NCBI GenBank assembly: GCA_017744715.1
Contig: JAGIAT010000016.1
Coordinates: forward strand, 62,001 to 126,000
From: Niabella sp.
GTDB taxonomy: Bacteria > Bacteroidota > Bacteroidia > Chitinophagales > Chitinophagaceae
DNA: 64,000 nucleotides
Direction of reading: 5' to 3'
Below the pieces are notes generated by a model. That model had not been told where the DNA came from. It worked only from the letters and a program-made list of their open reading frames with translations, and ran no database searches. The position numbers and the translations under genes were made by a program. Each line of letters opens with the position of its first letter. The first letter of the stretch is position 1. Positions 1 to 8,400 of the stretch are shown one piece after another.

Positions 1-1
1 C

Positions 2-1807
2 GATCCCACAGGACAGGTACCGGAAGAAACCGCCTGGCAGGACCCCGCACTGGCCCAGGCCTTTGTTACCGGCATTTACAGCGGGGGTACAGGCGTATAC
101 GGGTTGGGGGTAGGCGGCTTTGATGAGCAGATGCTGGCCTCCCTTACCGATGAAGCCACGTTTACCCACACAGGGCGCAACATCAATACGGTGATGGAAG
201 GCAGCGCCAGCCCCAGCGGTGTGGGTTGGATCCCCGAAAGCTACAGCTGGAAGAACCTGTACGACAATATCCGTGCGGCCAATCTCACACTGGAAAAACT
301 GGCTGCTCCGAAGATCGATACCGTTCTGGCCAACCGGCTGAAGGGAGAAGCACATTTCCTGAGAGCTTATTTTTACCACCAGTTGCTGCGTTATTATGGC
401 GGCGTTCCCATTATTACGCGGGTGTATGATTTAAACCAGGATTACAATGTGTCCCGGAACAATTTTGAAGCATGCGTCAATTTTATCACTGCAGATTGTG
501 ACAGCGCTATCTGGCTCATTAATACCAGCACCATGGATAAGGGGCGGGGCAGTGTACTGGCAGCGCTGGCGCTGAAATCGCGGGTGCTCTTATATGCCGC
601 CAGTGATCTGAATTACCTGCCGCTGGCCAAAACAAAAATCCCCGAGCTGGCCAGCCATCCCAAACCGGAGCTGTTTGGTTATGCCGGTGGCGACCGGAAG
701 GCACGCTGGGCGGCGGCAAAAGCCGCTGCCAGGGCCGTTATGGATCTCGGGGCCGGGTACAAGCTCAGCCTGGGTGCGCCGGTTTCGGCCACGGAAGGCA
801 AAACCAACTATATGTCCATTGCCATGAGCGGCTACAGCAAGGCGCTGGGTATGGACGCCAATGCCGGATCGGAAGTGATCTTTGGCCGCTACTATAACCT
901 CAATGTAAATACCGGCGCGGGTGTAAGCATTAACCTGTACAACGGCCCCAACGGGTATCATAACTGGGCAGGCAATACCCCCATCGGTTTGCTGGCAGAC
1001 GACTATGAAATGGCCGATGGCACACCGTTCAGCTGGAGCAACCCGGCACAAAAGGCAAAGCCTTATGTTGGCCGTGATCCCCGGTTTTATGCTACCATCC
1101 TCTATGACGGTGCCTCCTGGAAGCCCCGGGACCTGATTTCCGGGAATGTAGACCCCGCCAACCAGATACAGACCGGGCAATACGACCTGGTAGTGGGTGG
1201 TAAAAAGATCACGTTTAACGGGCTGGACACCCGCAGCAGTGCTATTGAAGACTGGAACGGCAGCCGCACCGGTTATTATATGCGTAAGTTTACCGACCCG
1301 GATCCCAAAATTGTAGATGCCAATACCAAGCAGCTGGTACCCTGGCCCTTCTTCCGGTACACGGAAGCGGTGTTTAATTATATAGAAGCCTGTATAGAGC
1401 TGGGTGAAGAACCGGAAGCCCGTTTATGGCTCAACCGGATCCGTTTCCGCTCCGGGATGCCTGCCGTTACCGATGCCGGAGCCGCCCTTAAGAACCGGTA
1501 CCGGAACGAAAAACGGGTTGAGATGGTTTTTGAGGAACAACGCTATTTTGATGTGCGGCGCTGGATGATTCCCCAGGAAACCGTGGGCCGTAAACTTACA
1601 TTTATTAACGTGGTGGGAACCTTTCAGCCGGGAAAGCAACTGGCCGATATTTACCGGCATGATGAAACCATTTATAATTATACCTATACGCCGGTGGTGA
1701 ATGAAGCCCACGAAAACCGGAAATGGGTCAATAAAATGTATTATGCGCCTATCAACAGGGACGAGATGAATAAGAATACGGCACTGGTACAAAATCCCGG
1801 GTATTAA
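2..1807 (+). CDS. SusD/RagB family nutrient-binding outer-membrane lipoprotein, 5'-truncated by the window edge
   Basis: SusD-like proteins sit on the outer surface of the outer membrane, bind glycan or peptide ligands and cap a SusC TonB-dependent transporter. The frame is open from base 2 with no convincing start; the TTG at 104 is internal, so the lipoprotein signal and the first residues lie upstream of the window. Family marks are the TPR-like helix containing AHFLRAYFYHQLLRYYGG, and the C-terminal RNEKRVEMVFEEQRYFDVRRW region, of which YFDVRRW is the most typical part. About 600 residues are visible, the normal size range. The matching SusC gene is expected just upstream. The ligand cannot be read from the sequence. 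Family assignment is strong; the start is unknown. Confidence 0.93.
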   Translation, partial: DPTGQVPEETAWQDPALAQAFVTGIYSGGTGVYGLGVGGFDEQMLASLTDEATFTHTGRNINTVMEGSASPSGVGWIPESYSWKNLYDNIRAANLTLEKLAAPKIDTVLANRLKGEAHFLRAYFYHQLLRYYGGVPIITRVYDLNQDYNVSRNNFEACVNFITADCDSAIWLINTSTMDKGRGSVLAALALKSRVLLYAASDLNYLPLAKTKIPELASHPKPELFGYAGGDRKARWAAAKAAARAVMDLGAGYKLSLGAPVSATEGKTNYMSIAMSGYSKALGMDANAGSEVIFGRYYNLNVNTGAGVSINLYNGPNGYHNWAGNTPIGLLADDYEMADGTPFSWSNPAQKAKPYVGRDPRFYATILYDGASWKPRDLISGNVDPANQIQTGQYDLVVGGKKITFNGLDTRSSAIEDWNGSRTGYYMRKFTDPDPKIVDANTKQLVPWPFFRYTEAVFNYIEACIELGEEPEARLWLNRIRFRSGMPAVTDAGAALKNRYRNEKRVEMVFEEQRYFDVRRWMIPQETVGRKLTFINVVGTFQPGKQLADIYRHDETIYNYTYTPVVNEAHENRKWVNKMYYAPINRDEMNKNTALVQNPGY

Positions 1808-1828
1808 AGCATTTTACTCCTTTTTCCC

Positions 1829-1862
1829 AGCGGGGTCTTTTGAAGAGGCCCCCCGCTTTCTT
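1829..1862 (+). terminator. Rho-independent terminator after the SusD-like gene
   Basis: The arms AGCGGGG (1829-1835) and CCCCGCT (1851-1857) pair perfectly and are followed by a short T-rich run. It lies 22 bp after the SusD stop. A second, weaker GC-rich dyad follows at about 1884-1910. Confidence 0.7.
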
Positions 1863-2024
1863 ATGGCGGTACAAGCGCCCTGTTCCCCGCGTCCCTCCGG
1901 AGACACGGGGAGGAAGGAGTATGGCCGGAATCCGGATACACGCCTTTATTTGTTTGCACGGGATCTTCCAAAATTTAATATTAAATAATCATTAAATTTT
2001 GTAACTTGGATAGATTCCGGAGCG

Positions 2025-3218
2025 ATGAAAAAAGTGTTGCTTATATGGTGCTGTATCCTGGTGATTTCAAAAATATATGCAGGTGGCGACCCTAAAACAG
2101 TGCAATTCCTGTTTTACGGCGACAGTATTCAATTTGTTTGCAACGAAACACAACGTGTGGATATTGATGAAAACACGCTCTCCGATTCCAGCATTCTTAA
2201 TTTTTACACCACCATCCGGCAAAAAGATTATTCCGGCGTGCTTGCTGTGTTAAAAAAATACGAAACGGAAGAAGGTGCGGACGACTGGTTGTATTACCAG
2301 CTGGTGCGCGCCGTAGTACAGCAGATCAGCCCGAAAGAGCAAAACTATATCCGCTATACCCTGTATAAGTGGTATTTTATGCAGCAATCCGGCTTCGACC
2401 CGATGCTGAGCCTGCACGACCGGCAACTCCTCTTTTATATCCAGAGCGATGAAAACATTTACAATATTCCCTACCGGATGAAGCAGGGCAAACAATATGT
2501 ATGCCTGAACTATCATGACTATGGCAGCAATATTGATTTTGAAAAAACGCCCTTTAAAGAAGTGGTGCTCCCAGTTACTGCACATCAACGGTCCTTTTCC
2601 TACAAAGTAACCCGGCTTCCCCGTTTTGAAACCGGGGATTATATTACCCGCGATCTTAAGTTTACGGTTTATAACCAGGATTATGACTACCAGGTAAAGG
2701 TAAATCCCAAGATCAAAACCCTGTTTGCCAATTATCCTACCGTAGATTACAGTACCTATTTTTCCATACCGGTAAGCAATGCCACCCATGCATCGCTCAT
2801 TCCCATGCTGAAAAAAGAACTGAAGGGTCGCTCTGTAAAAGATGGCATCGATTACCTGATGCGCTTTACACGGTATGCATTTCCTTTTGAAGAAGATACC
2901 CGCCAGTTTGGCCGGGAAAAACGGTTAACCCCGGAGCAAACCCTGTTATACGAGGGCAGTGATTGCGAAGACCGGGTATTGTTCTTTTTCTACCTGGTAA
3001 AAGAGCTCTATAACCGGCCCATGATTGTGCTGGTATACCCGCAGCATGTAACCATCGCCGTAAAGCTGGAAAAACCGGTAGGCACTTCCATTCTTTTTAA
3101 CGGGGAACAGTACTCCGTTTGCGAACCCACACCGCAGAAGGATGATCTGCCGATGGGACGGCTGCTGCCCCAGCTGAAAAATATGCGCTACGAAGTAGCA
3201 TACGCCTATCATCCGTAA
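2025..3218 (+). CDS. Secreted transglutaminase-like cysteine protein of unknown role
   Basis: The 397-residue product starts with a hydrophobic export signal (about residues 1-19, ending near IYAGG). The C-terminal third looks like a transglutaminase/protease core: Cys314 in GSDCEDR, His341 in YPQHVTIAV, and a likely third member of the triad, Glu367, in CEPT, where Asp is commoner. The middle has beta-rich tandem segments, as in other Bacteroidota secreted transglutaminase-like proteins. The substrate is not known; protein cross-linking, amidohydrolysis or proteolysis are all possible. It stands alone between a terminator and an AT-rich islet. The start is chosen because the signal peptide follows at once; no Shine-Dalgarno site is evident, as is usual in this phylum. 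Confidence 0.7.
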   Translation: MKKVLLIWCCILVISKIYAGGDPKTVQFLFYGDSIQFVCNETQRVDIDENTLSDSSILNFYTTIRQKDYSGVLAVLKKYETEEGADDWLYYQLVRAVVQQISPKEQNYIRYTLYKWYFMQQSGFDPMLSLHDRQLLFYIQSDENIYNIPYRMKQGKQYVCLNYHDYGSNIDFEKTPFKEVVLPVTAHQRSFSYKVTRLPRFETGDYITRDLKFTVYNQDYDYQVKVNPKIKTLFANYPTVDYSTYFSIPVSNATHASLIPMLKKELKGRSVKDGIDYLMRFTRYAFPFEEDTRQFGREKRLTPEQTLLYEGSDCEDRVLFFFYLVKELYNRPMIVLVYPQHVTIAVKLEKPVGTSILFNGEQYSVCEPTPQKDDLPMGRLLPQLKNMRYEVAYAYHP

Positions 3219-3343
3219 AGTAAAAGCATGGAATTATTTTTAACCGCATGAGCTAATAATAAACCCAAGGTCGCCATAAGTGCGTCTTTTCTTACACAAA
3301 GAAAGAAATGTTCACTATTGTTATCACACGCAAAGTAGATCGA

Positions 3344-3733
3344 CTACAAAAAATCAGGGATAACATCTTCCACCCAGCTTTCATTCATATGCAGAATCAC
3401 ATGATCATAGTTTTCAGAACCAAATTTTTCTATTTCAAATTCAATTATCAACAACTCCAGTCCTGTCATTCTTTGGTAAATATGGAGAATATCCCGATTT
3501 GAGAATTCAACAAAATAGGCCGTCGACTCATCTTCTCGTATCGTCTTAATAAAAATACCAGACGTATCATAATCAACTTTGATCCATTGTATATGAGCGG
3601 GCATATCTTTTAGATATACAAATTTTACACTATCAAATAATAATTTTCGGGTTCGCAAATCGAAAAGGACCTTTAAATCATAGTAATCATCAGGTGAATA
3701 GTAATAATAAATCCCTTGTATATTTTCGTGCAT
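3344..3733 (-). CDS. Hypothetical protein, 129 aa, in AT-rich islet
   Basis: I do not recognise this protein. It is acidic and rich in Tyr, Asp and Ile (it begins MHENIQGIYYYYSPDDYY), with no signal peptide or membrane segment, so it is probably cytoplasmic. Its base composition is clearly more AT-rich than the flanking SusD and phospholipase-like genes, which suggests transfer. It follows a broken small gene (13 bp gap) and a NADAR gene on the same strand, so the three may be one transcript. Size, acidity and setting would suit an immunity or antitoxin-type protein, but nothing in the sequence proves that. Confidence 0.55.
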   Translation of the reverse strand: MHENIQGIYYYYSPDDYYDLKVLFDLRTRKLLFDSVKFVYLKDMPAHIQWIKVDYDTSGIFIKTIREDESTAYFVEFSNRDILHIYQRMTGLELLIIEFEIEKFGSENYDHVILHMNESWVEDVIPDFL

Positions 3734-3746
3734 GGTTTATATTTAA

Positions 3747-3948
3747 TTAGCATCCATGGCAAATCCATTTGCTCCCAGTTTTGTCATATACAGTTTCTGC
3801 AGCGGATTTGCTACCAAAATAAGCGACCTCCAACCAGCCGCAGCACTCTTCAGCCTCTACAAATGCGCCGATTGTTTCTTCAATAATAGTTTATCATCTT
3901 CCGATATGAGTCACAGACCTCCGGATAAAGCACTAATATATCAATCAT
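3747..3948 (-). pseudogene. Broken small gene between NADAR and the 129-aa hypothetical gene (apparent frameshift)
   Basis: An ATG at 3948 overlaps the NADAR stop (ATGATTGA arrangement) and opens a frame that begins MIDILVLYPEVCDSYRK and ends at a TGA after only 22 codons. One frame over, starting near the same point, a protein-like stretch of about 43 codons runs to the TAA at 3747-3749 (for example ECCGWLEVAYFGSKSAAE). Joined by a single frameshift near 3883, the two would give a cysteine-containing protein of about 64 residues. The start-stop overlap suggests it was once translationally coupled to the NADAR gene. A sequencing error or programmed frameshifting is also possible. Function unknown. 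Confidence 0.45.
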
Positions 3949-4570
3949 AAACACCTTCCCAGTCTTTGTTCTCCGGGAACAGCTGCCGGTACTGGTTTTT
4001 ATCTGTTTTTAAATAAAAGGTGGCCCACTGCGTAAAATAATCTTCTCCAAATCCCATTCCCCAAAATAAATCGTGCTGCTCAACATGGGGGAACGCAATC
4101 CAGGGAGGCAACACAAGATCCGGATCCTTTGAGTATTTCTGAAGTTCGTCTCTAACATTCATCAAAAGCATTCCTAGCCTGTTCTTTCCGGTGCCGTCTC
4201 CTCCATCAGCCCAGTAAAAATCATTTTTGGTGTGTTCTATTAACACACTGTCGGCTGTTAAAACAAGCGCTTTCCGAAGCTTAGGATGTTGTGAAAACTT
4301 GCACAATAATGCTTCATGCATGATTGCATCCTTTACATTTTCCCAGTCGGTCCGAATCTCATTCGTTCTTTTTCGTCCTTCTTTGGCCACGTCCATCGGC
4401 GAATTCATTTCTCCGATCTTCAACTTTATGCGCTCATCTTCAAATTTGCTTGCCTGAAAATAATGTTCAACCGTCTTCCATATTTCATGCTTAATGACAA
4501 TTGGATAGGGTGCAAAATTTGAAAAGAATCCGTAAGGCTCATTTACTTTATAAAATTTAATGGTACTCAT
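3941..4570 (-). CDS. NADAR family protein (YbiA-like ADP-ribosyl glycosidase)
   Basis: NADAR proteins act on N-glycosidic bonds of ADP-ribose or riboflavin-pathway compounds; some remove ADP-ribose from guanine bases in DNA and serve as antitoxins to DarT1-type toxins. The 209-residue product has the family marks in order: NEPYGFFSNFAPYPI near the N-terminus, then WKTVEHYFQASKF, then YWADGGDGTGKNRLGMLL (the conserved WxDG..G.N.LG block) near residue 120-140. A C-terminal extension of about 60 residues follows the usual end of the domain. No signal peptide, so cytoplasmic. No DarT-like partner was found next to it in this window. The AT-rich setting and the broken gene that overlaps its stop suggest an acquired islet. 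Confidence 0.85.
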   Translation of the reverse strand: MSTIKFYKVNEPYGFFSNFAPYPIVIKHEIWKTVEHYFQASKFEDERIKLKIGEMNSPMDVAKEGRKRTNEIRTDWENVKDAIMHEALLCKFSQHPKLRKALVLTADSVLIEHTKNDFYWADGGDGTGKNRLGMLLMNVRDELQKYSKDPDLVLPPWIAFPHVEQHDLFWGMGFGEDYFTQWATFYLKTDKNQYRQLFPENKDWEGVYD

Positions 4571-4627
4571 TTTTATATCTTATTTAATGCTTTTATTGTA
4601 CGTAAACCGTAAAATCCCGAGCGGTTA

Positions 4628-5191
4628 TCAGCCCTCACCGCTTACCCAATGCCTCAGCGATTGCGTTACTGTTTGCTGTACCTGCCGCGCCGCTTTTGCC
4701 CGGGCTTTTAGCAACAACAACTTATAGGCCATCCGTTGCTGGCAGGCCAGGTCGCAACTATTCAGAGCAGCTTCCGCATCAAGCTCCATGTTTTGCAACA
4801 AGGGCTTATCTTCCAGCCAGGGGCTTCCCGGCGTCATCAGTCTTTTGATAAACGCCAGTTTCAGGTCGAGTTGTTTTTGCTGCTGCCTCATGTTATCCAG
4901 CGCCGCATCCAAACGCAGCAGGTCAACCTCCGCTTTGCGGGCCTGCCGGTCCAGCAGCCTTTCCAGTTGCTGCATTCTTTTTTGGCCCTGCAACGCTTCT
5001 TTGGAATCCGGTACGGCTTTTTGCTGCTGAAACTGATGCAGTTCCAGTTCTAACCGGGCCAGCTTTAGCGAAGCCTGTGTGGGCAGTTCGCGCAGGTTTT
5101 TTTCGTACATACTCAAAAGGGTTTGTGAAACGCCTAAAAAGACAGCCAGTTCCTGTTGGGTAAGATGCAGTTGTGCTCTGAAGTATTTCAT
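4628..5191 (-). CDS. XRE-type helix-turn-helix transcriptional regulator with coiled-coil tail
   Basis: Residues 1 to about 45 form a lambda-Cro/XRE-type HTH (LTQQELAVFLGVSQTLLSMY), expected to bind DNA. The remaining 140 residues are rich in Leu, Gln, Lys and Glu with heptad-like spacing, likely a coiled-coil oligomerisation region. Total 187 aa. The start at 5191 sits just before the HTH, and a TAAATTTG promoter-like box ends 20 bp upstream. Directly upstream of that box lies an array of eight TGTAATAA/TTATTACA half-sites (5228-5331), which makes autoregulation the simplest model. It does not resemble a specific characterised regulator, and its other targets are unknown. Confidence 0.8.
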   Translation of the reverse strand: MKYFRAQLHLTQQELAVFLGVSQTLLSMYEKNLRELPTQASLKLARLELELHQFQQQKAVPDSKEALQGQKRMQQLERLLDRQARKAEVDLLRLDAALDNMRQQQKQLDLKLAFIKRLMTPGSPWLEDKPLLQNMELDAEAALNSCDLACQQRMAYKLLLLKARAKAARQVQQTVTQSLRHWVSGEG

Positions 5192-5210
5192 ATGTTATGT
5201 TTTAGCCGTT

Positions 5211-5218
5211 CAAATTTA
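5211..5218 (-). promoter_or_regulatory. Bacteroidota -7 promoter box for the HTH gene
   Basis: TAAATTTG on the minus strand fits the phylum consensus TAnnTTTG and predicts a transcript start about 14 bp before the ATG at 5191. The operator array begins 9 bp upstream of it, so bound repressor would cover the -33 region. Confidence 0.55.
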
Positions 5219-5227
5219 CGCAGCGCT

Positions 5228-5331
5228 TGTAATAAAATATTTGTAATATTTTTTATTATTACAAAATCCTTATTACAGATTTGTAATAAGATTTTTGTAA
5301 TTCGAAATTTTATTACAGATTTTTTATTACA
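5228..5331. promoter_or_regulatory. Eight-copy operator-like array, TGTAATAA/TTATTACA half-sites on a 14-bp grid
   Basis: Eight 8-bp motifs begin at 5228, 5242, 5256, 5270, 5282, 5296, 5310 and 5324. The first two and the fifth and sixth read TGTAATAA or close variants (TGTAATAT, TGTAATTC); the others read TTATTACA exactly. Orientation is therefore forward, forward, reverse, reverse, and again. Step size is 14 bp throughout except 12 bp between the two blocks. The array lies 37-140 bp upstream of the XRE-type gene and is bounded on the other side by the end of the phospholipase-like gene (5389). A cooperative DNA-binding site for the neighbouring HTH protein is the likeliest role (inference). 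Confidence 0.7.
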
Positions 5332-5388
5332 GAAATCTACAGTCTCGGAAGTTTGCCAGAATACCTTGTAGCCCTCGCAGGACTGCAC

Positions 5389-7140
5389 TCAAAAAAACAG
5401 GTCAAGATCCAGGGAGGAGAAAAAGCGGGGTTTGTTATGCGGAGCAATGATGCTGCCGGTTCTGAACTTGAGCGGCAACAGGTATTGTAACGGCAGCCTT
5501 GCCCAAACCGGCATATTGTAATAATTCAGATTAACCAGCGATGCAAATTGGATGCCGGCGGAAGGAACAAACACAAAAGAGGTACTGCCTCCGGAAAATT
5601 TCAGGCCCGCTTCCATATAACTGTACAAGCCGATAAATTTCCGGTTGCTGACCCAGTAATCAGCATTGCTGCGGATACCCGCCTTTAGCAGTTGTGCCCG
5701 CTGAAAAACGGATGATTCCGGTACCGGTTTTATATCCAGCAGGTCGTAACTAACGGTATACCCATGCCATTGATCCAGCATACCTTTTTTTGTACCGCTG
5801 GTATTGTATTCAAATTTCCGGCTGAAGTTGACCGCATTGAACCGGAAGCCTACCCCTTTTAGCTGATGATCTGCAAAAGCCCCTGTGGTGGTAATAATAA
5901 ACGAATTGGCAACCCGGTTCCGGATAAAATTACGGTGCTGCAGCGGTTGTATGGCCCGTTTGTTTTCGGGGGTTAGCAGCGAAGCGGCTTCAGGTAATGT
6001 AGCAAGATCAGATCCGAAGGGAAGGGGCACCAGCCGGAGCGCAGGCAGGTGTTCCAGGAAAAAGGCCGGTTGCGCCCCTGGTTCATCGGGGATCGCCAGG
6101 AGGAATGGTTGAAATGTTTCATTGTGAAACGCCGCATAAAAAGCGCTGGCTACATCATTTAATGAAAGGCGCACCGCTTCAATAACGCGACGCGCTTCCG
6201 GGGTATAGGACTCATAGCGGATGGCACCCAGGGTTGACTGGTTTTGCCAGTGGTGATGGTTGCGGTTAAACTGGCCATCGCCGTAGGCCTGCCACCGTTC
6301 TCCCCGGCTGTTTACAACCATACAGCCATGCTCCGAATAAAAATCATGCAGGGCCTTGTTATTCGTAATGGTGGCCAGTACGCTCCGGTTTACAACCAGG
6401 TGCCCGGCGGCAAACGCATCTTCCAGGAAATGATCTGCAAACCCGTTAAAAAGCAGCGCATATAACAATATTTTCTGTGCGCCGTCCCCGTTTCCTTCCC
6501 GGGCCAGCCGCCCGCCCTGTTCCGCCAGGTCCATCGCCAGTATATGCAGGGATACATACATGGTAAGCGCATTGGTTTTCCCCAGCTTTTTAAATGCGGC
6601 CGGCACTGCTGCCGGATCCTGGCAATCGCGGATAAATGTTTTACTAAAATGCCGGAACTGTTGCTGGAAGGTTTTCCGGTACTCATAAAAATGGGAAAGA
6701 TTCACCGCTGCCAGCAAGGCATAGTGCAGGTCTACGCGGGTAAGCTTTCCATCGGGAGCCGCCGCATACCCCATAGAAAGGTATTGCTGGTGCAGGGCGG
6801 CAATTTTGCGGATCACCGAATGTTGGCTGCGCAGCTGTTCTTCCAGCAACAACGGGTCGCTTTCATGATCGCCGCTCAATGCGTTCAACATACCATAGGT
6901 CACCTGGAGCGCATCACCGCCGGATAATTCCGGGAAAAAGAACCCGTTTTTATTATCGGCTGCAACGCCCCAGTAATAGCGCAGGAGCGAATCGTCCGGT
7001 TGAAAACCGTACTGCTTCAGGAACAATATAAATGCCTGATCCCCGATCGCTTTATGCTCTCCATAACTGTATGCCTGGGCCCAGACCGTTATAAACAATA
7101 AAGCCCCCAGGCATATACACTTCCGGAATTGCTGCATCAT
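5389..7140 (-). CDS. Secreted zinc-dependent phospholipase C/P1 nuclease-like protein with C-terminal beta-rich domain
   Basis: The frame is open to 7419, but the real start is taken at 7140 (MMQQFRKCICLGALLFIT), which opens directly with a signal peptide cleaved near AQAYS and does not run into the divergent kinase gene. The 583-aa product has a helical, His/Asp-rich N-terminal half: EHKAIGDQAF near residue 28, LSHF with His150, and NGFADHFLEDAFAAGH (about 232-247), the HxxxD...H pattern of the phospholipase C/P1 nuclease zinc site. The last 200 residues are beta-rich and end in Phe (SSLDLDLFF), like an outer-membrane or surface-anchored domain. The substrate (phospholipid or nucleic acid) is not decided by sequence. 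Monocistronic, divergent from 7327. Confidence 0.72.
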   Translation of the reverse strand: MMQQFRKCICLGALLFITVWAQAYSYGEHKAIGDQAFILFLKQYGFQPDDSLLRYYWGVAADNKNGFFFPELSGGDALQVTYGMLNALSGDHESDPLLLEEQLRSQHSVIRKIAALHQQYLSMGYAAAPDGKLTRVDLHYALLAAVNLSHFYEYRKTFQQQFRHFSKTFIRDCQDPAAVPAAFKKLGKTNALTMYVSLHILAMDLAEQGGRLAREGNGDGAQKILLYALLFNGFADHFLEDAFAAGHLVVNRSVLATITNNKALHDFYSEHGCMVVNSRGERWQAYGDGQFNRNHHHWQNQSTLGAIRYESYTPEARRVIEAVRLSLNDVASAFYAAFHNETFQPFLLAIPDEPGAQPAFFLEHLPALRLVPLPFGSDLATLPEAASLLTPENKRAIQPLQHRNFIRNRVANSFIITTTGAFADHQLKGVGFRFNAVNFSRKFEYNTSGTKKGMLDQWHGYTVSYDLLDIKPVPESSVFQRAQLLKAGIRSNADYWVSNRKFIGLYSYMEAGLKFSGGSTSFVFVPSAGIQFASLVNLNYYNMPVWARLPLQYLLPLKFRTGSIIAPHNKPRFFSSLDLDLFF

Positions 7141-7326
7141 GGAAAAATAAAAGACTGTCGCATTATAAAAGGCAAATGTATCGGCGGCGGTTATGCAACT
7201 GCCTGCTTTTATACCAACCGGCCTGCTTTTTATACCAATCCTCCCGGTGGTTATACGTGTTAAAAAGCACGGCACGGCTCTCCAGGCGTCTTCCTTCAAT
7301 CCGTTTAAAAATCCTAATTTGCAACT

Positions 7327-8400
7327 ATGGCAACACCTTATACCGAGCTGGCTCAGGACCGGAGTAACAACCTCTGGCTGCGTTTTTTTATGAGCCCGCG
7401 ATGGCGTCCCTGGCGGCACCTGTTTTGTATTTTACTGATCGGCCTGCTGGTTTTAAAAGGCAATAATGACGAGTACAGTGTTACCGGGGAAATCATTATG
7501 AAAGCCGTGTTGCTGGTATGGCTTACAGGGCTCCCTTATTTGAACATGTACTATTTTGTGCCCCGTTTTTTATTCCGGCGCCGGTACTTCAGCTATTTTT
7601 TGCTGGTGCTCTTTACTGCTACTGCCTGCTTTTTTCTCATTTTTGAAGGCGGCCGGCAACTCATTGCACCGTACCGGCTCCTGCCGCCGAAGGATGAAAC
7701 CATTACCCTGGATACGGTGTTTTCCTTTCTCTTTGCCCTTTGTGTATTGCTGGCAGCATCTACCAGTATCAAATTACTCCAGCGCTGGATTGAGGACTCT
7801 TACCGGTTCCGGCAACTGGAAGTAGCAAGGCTCCAGTCTGAACTGAACCAGCTCAAAAGCCAGGTAAACCCGCATTTCTTATTCAATACCCTGAATAATA
7901 CCCATATTCTTATTCAGAAAGACCCGGTATTGGCAGCAACGGTTGTGGTAAAGCTTTCCGACCTGCTGCGCTACCAGTTGTACGACAGCTCCCGGCCTAC
8001 GGTTCTGCTGGCGGCAGAGATCCGCTTTCTCAACGATTTCCTGGAACTGGAGCAGCTCCGGCGGGATCAGTTTACATTCACCATCACAACAGCACAGCTT
8101 TCCGAAAACCGGATGGTGCCGCCTTTTTTATTCATCAGCTTTGTTGAAAACGCCGTTAAACACAGTGCAGACCCGGCCGGAAAATCGGAAGTGCATCTTT
8201 TATTCAAAACCACGGATGCCCATCTTTATTTTTCCTGCAAAAATTCCCGGCCCCTAACGCCGGGTGCCGCTCCTAAAGAGGGCGGACTGGGCCTGGCAAA
8301 TGTGATCCGCCGGCTGGAGCTGCTGTACCAGGGCCGGCATCATCTTCAAATAGACGAAGCCCCGGATCATTACCAGGTTGTATTAACTTTACCATTATGA
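7327..8400 (+). CDS. LytS/YesM-type membrane sensor histidine kinase
   Basis: The 357-aa protein has about four membrane helices in residues 25-150, with no large sensor domain, then a linker and a His_kinase (PF06580-type) core. The phospho-acceptor His lies in SQVNPHFLFNTLNNTH, and the ATPase N-box in FISFVENAVKHS, with a glycine box in EGGLGLANVIRRL. It should phosphorylate the LytTR regulator encoded by the next gene, which it overlaps by 4 bp (ATGA), a sign of translational coupling. The first residues (MATPYTELAQDRSNN) are hydrophilic; the start at 7327 is the first ATG after the divergent promoter region. The signal sensed is unknown. Confidence 0.88.
   Translation: MATPYTELAQDRSNNLWLRFFMSPRWRPWRHLFCILLIGLLVLKGNNDEYSVTGEIIMKAVLLVWLTGLPYLNMYYFVPRFLFRRRYFSYFLLVLFTATACFFLIFEGGRQLIAPYRLLPPKDETITLDTVFSFLFALCVLLAASTSIKLLQRWIEDSYRFRQLEVARLQSELNQLKSQVNPHFLFNTLNNTHILIQKDPVLAATVVVKLSDLLRYQLYDSSRPTVLLAAEIRFLNDFLELEQLRRDQFTFTITTAQLSENRMVPPFLFISFVENAVKHSADPAGKSEVHLLFKTTDAHLYFSCKNSRPLTPGAAPKEGGLGLANVIRRLELLYQGRHHLQIDEAPDHYQVVLTLPL

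Noticed and set aside
590..1180. 196-codon minus-strand frame inside the SusD-like gene
   Set aside because: Shadow of the coding frame; GC-rich third positions make long antisense openings common here.
1884..1910. Second GC-rich dyad after the SusD-like gene as a terminator
   Set aside because: The stem has mismatches and no T-run; the hairpin at 1829 is sufficient.
3344..5191. DarT-type toxin partner of the NADAR protein
   Set aside because: Neighbouring proteins lack any ADP-ribosyltransferase-like motif that I can see.
7141..7419. N-terminal extension of the phospholipase-like frame
   Set aside because: It overlaps the divergent kinase gene start, is not secretion-signal-like, and the ATG at 7140 begins a clear signal peptide.
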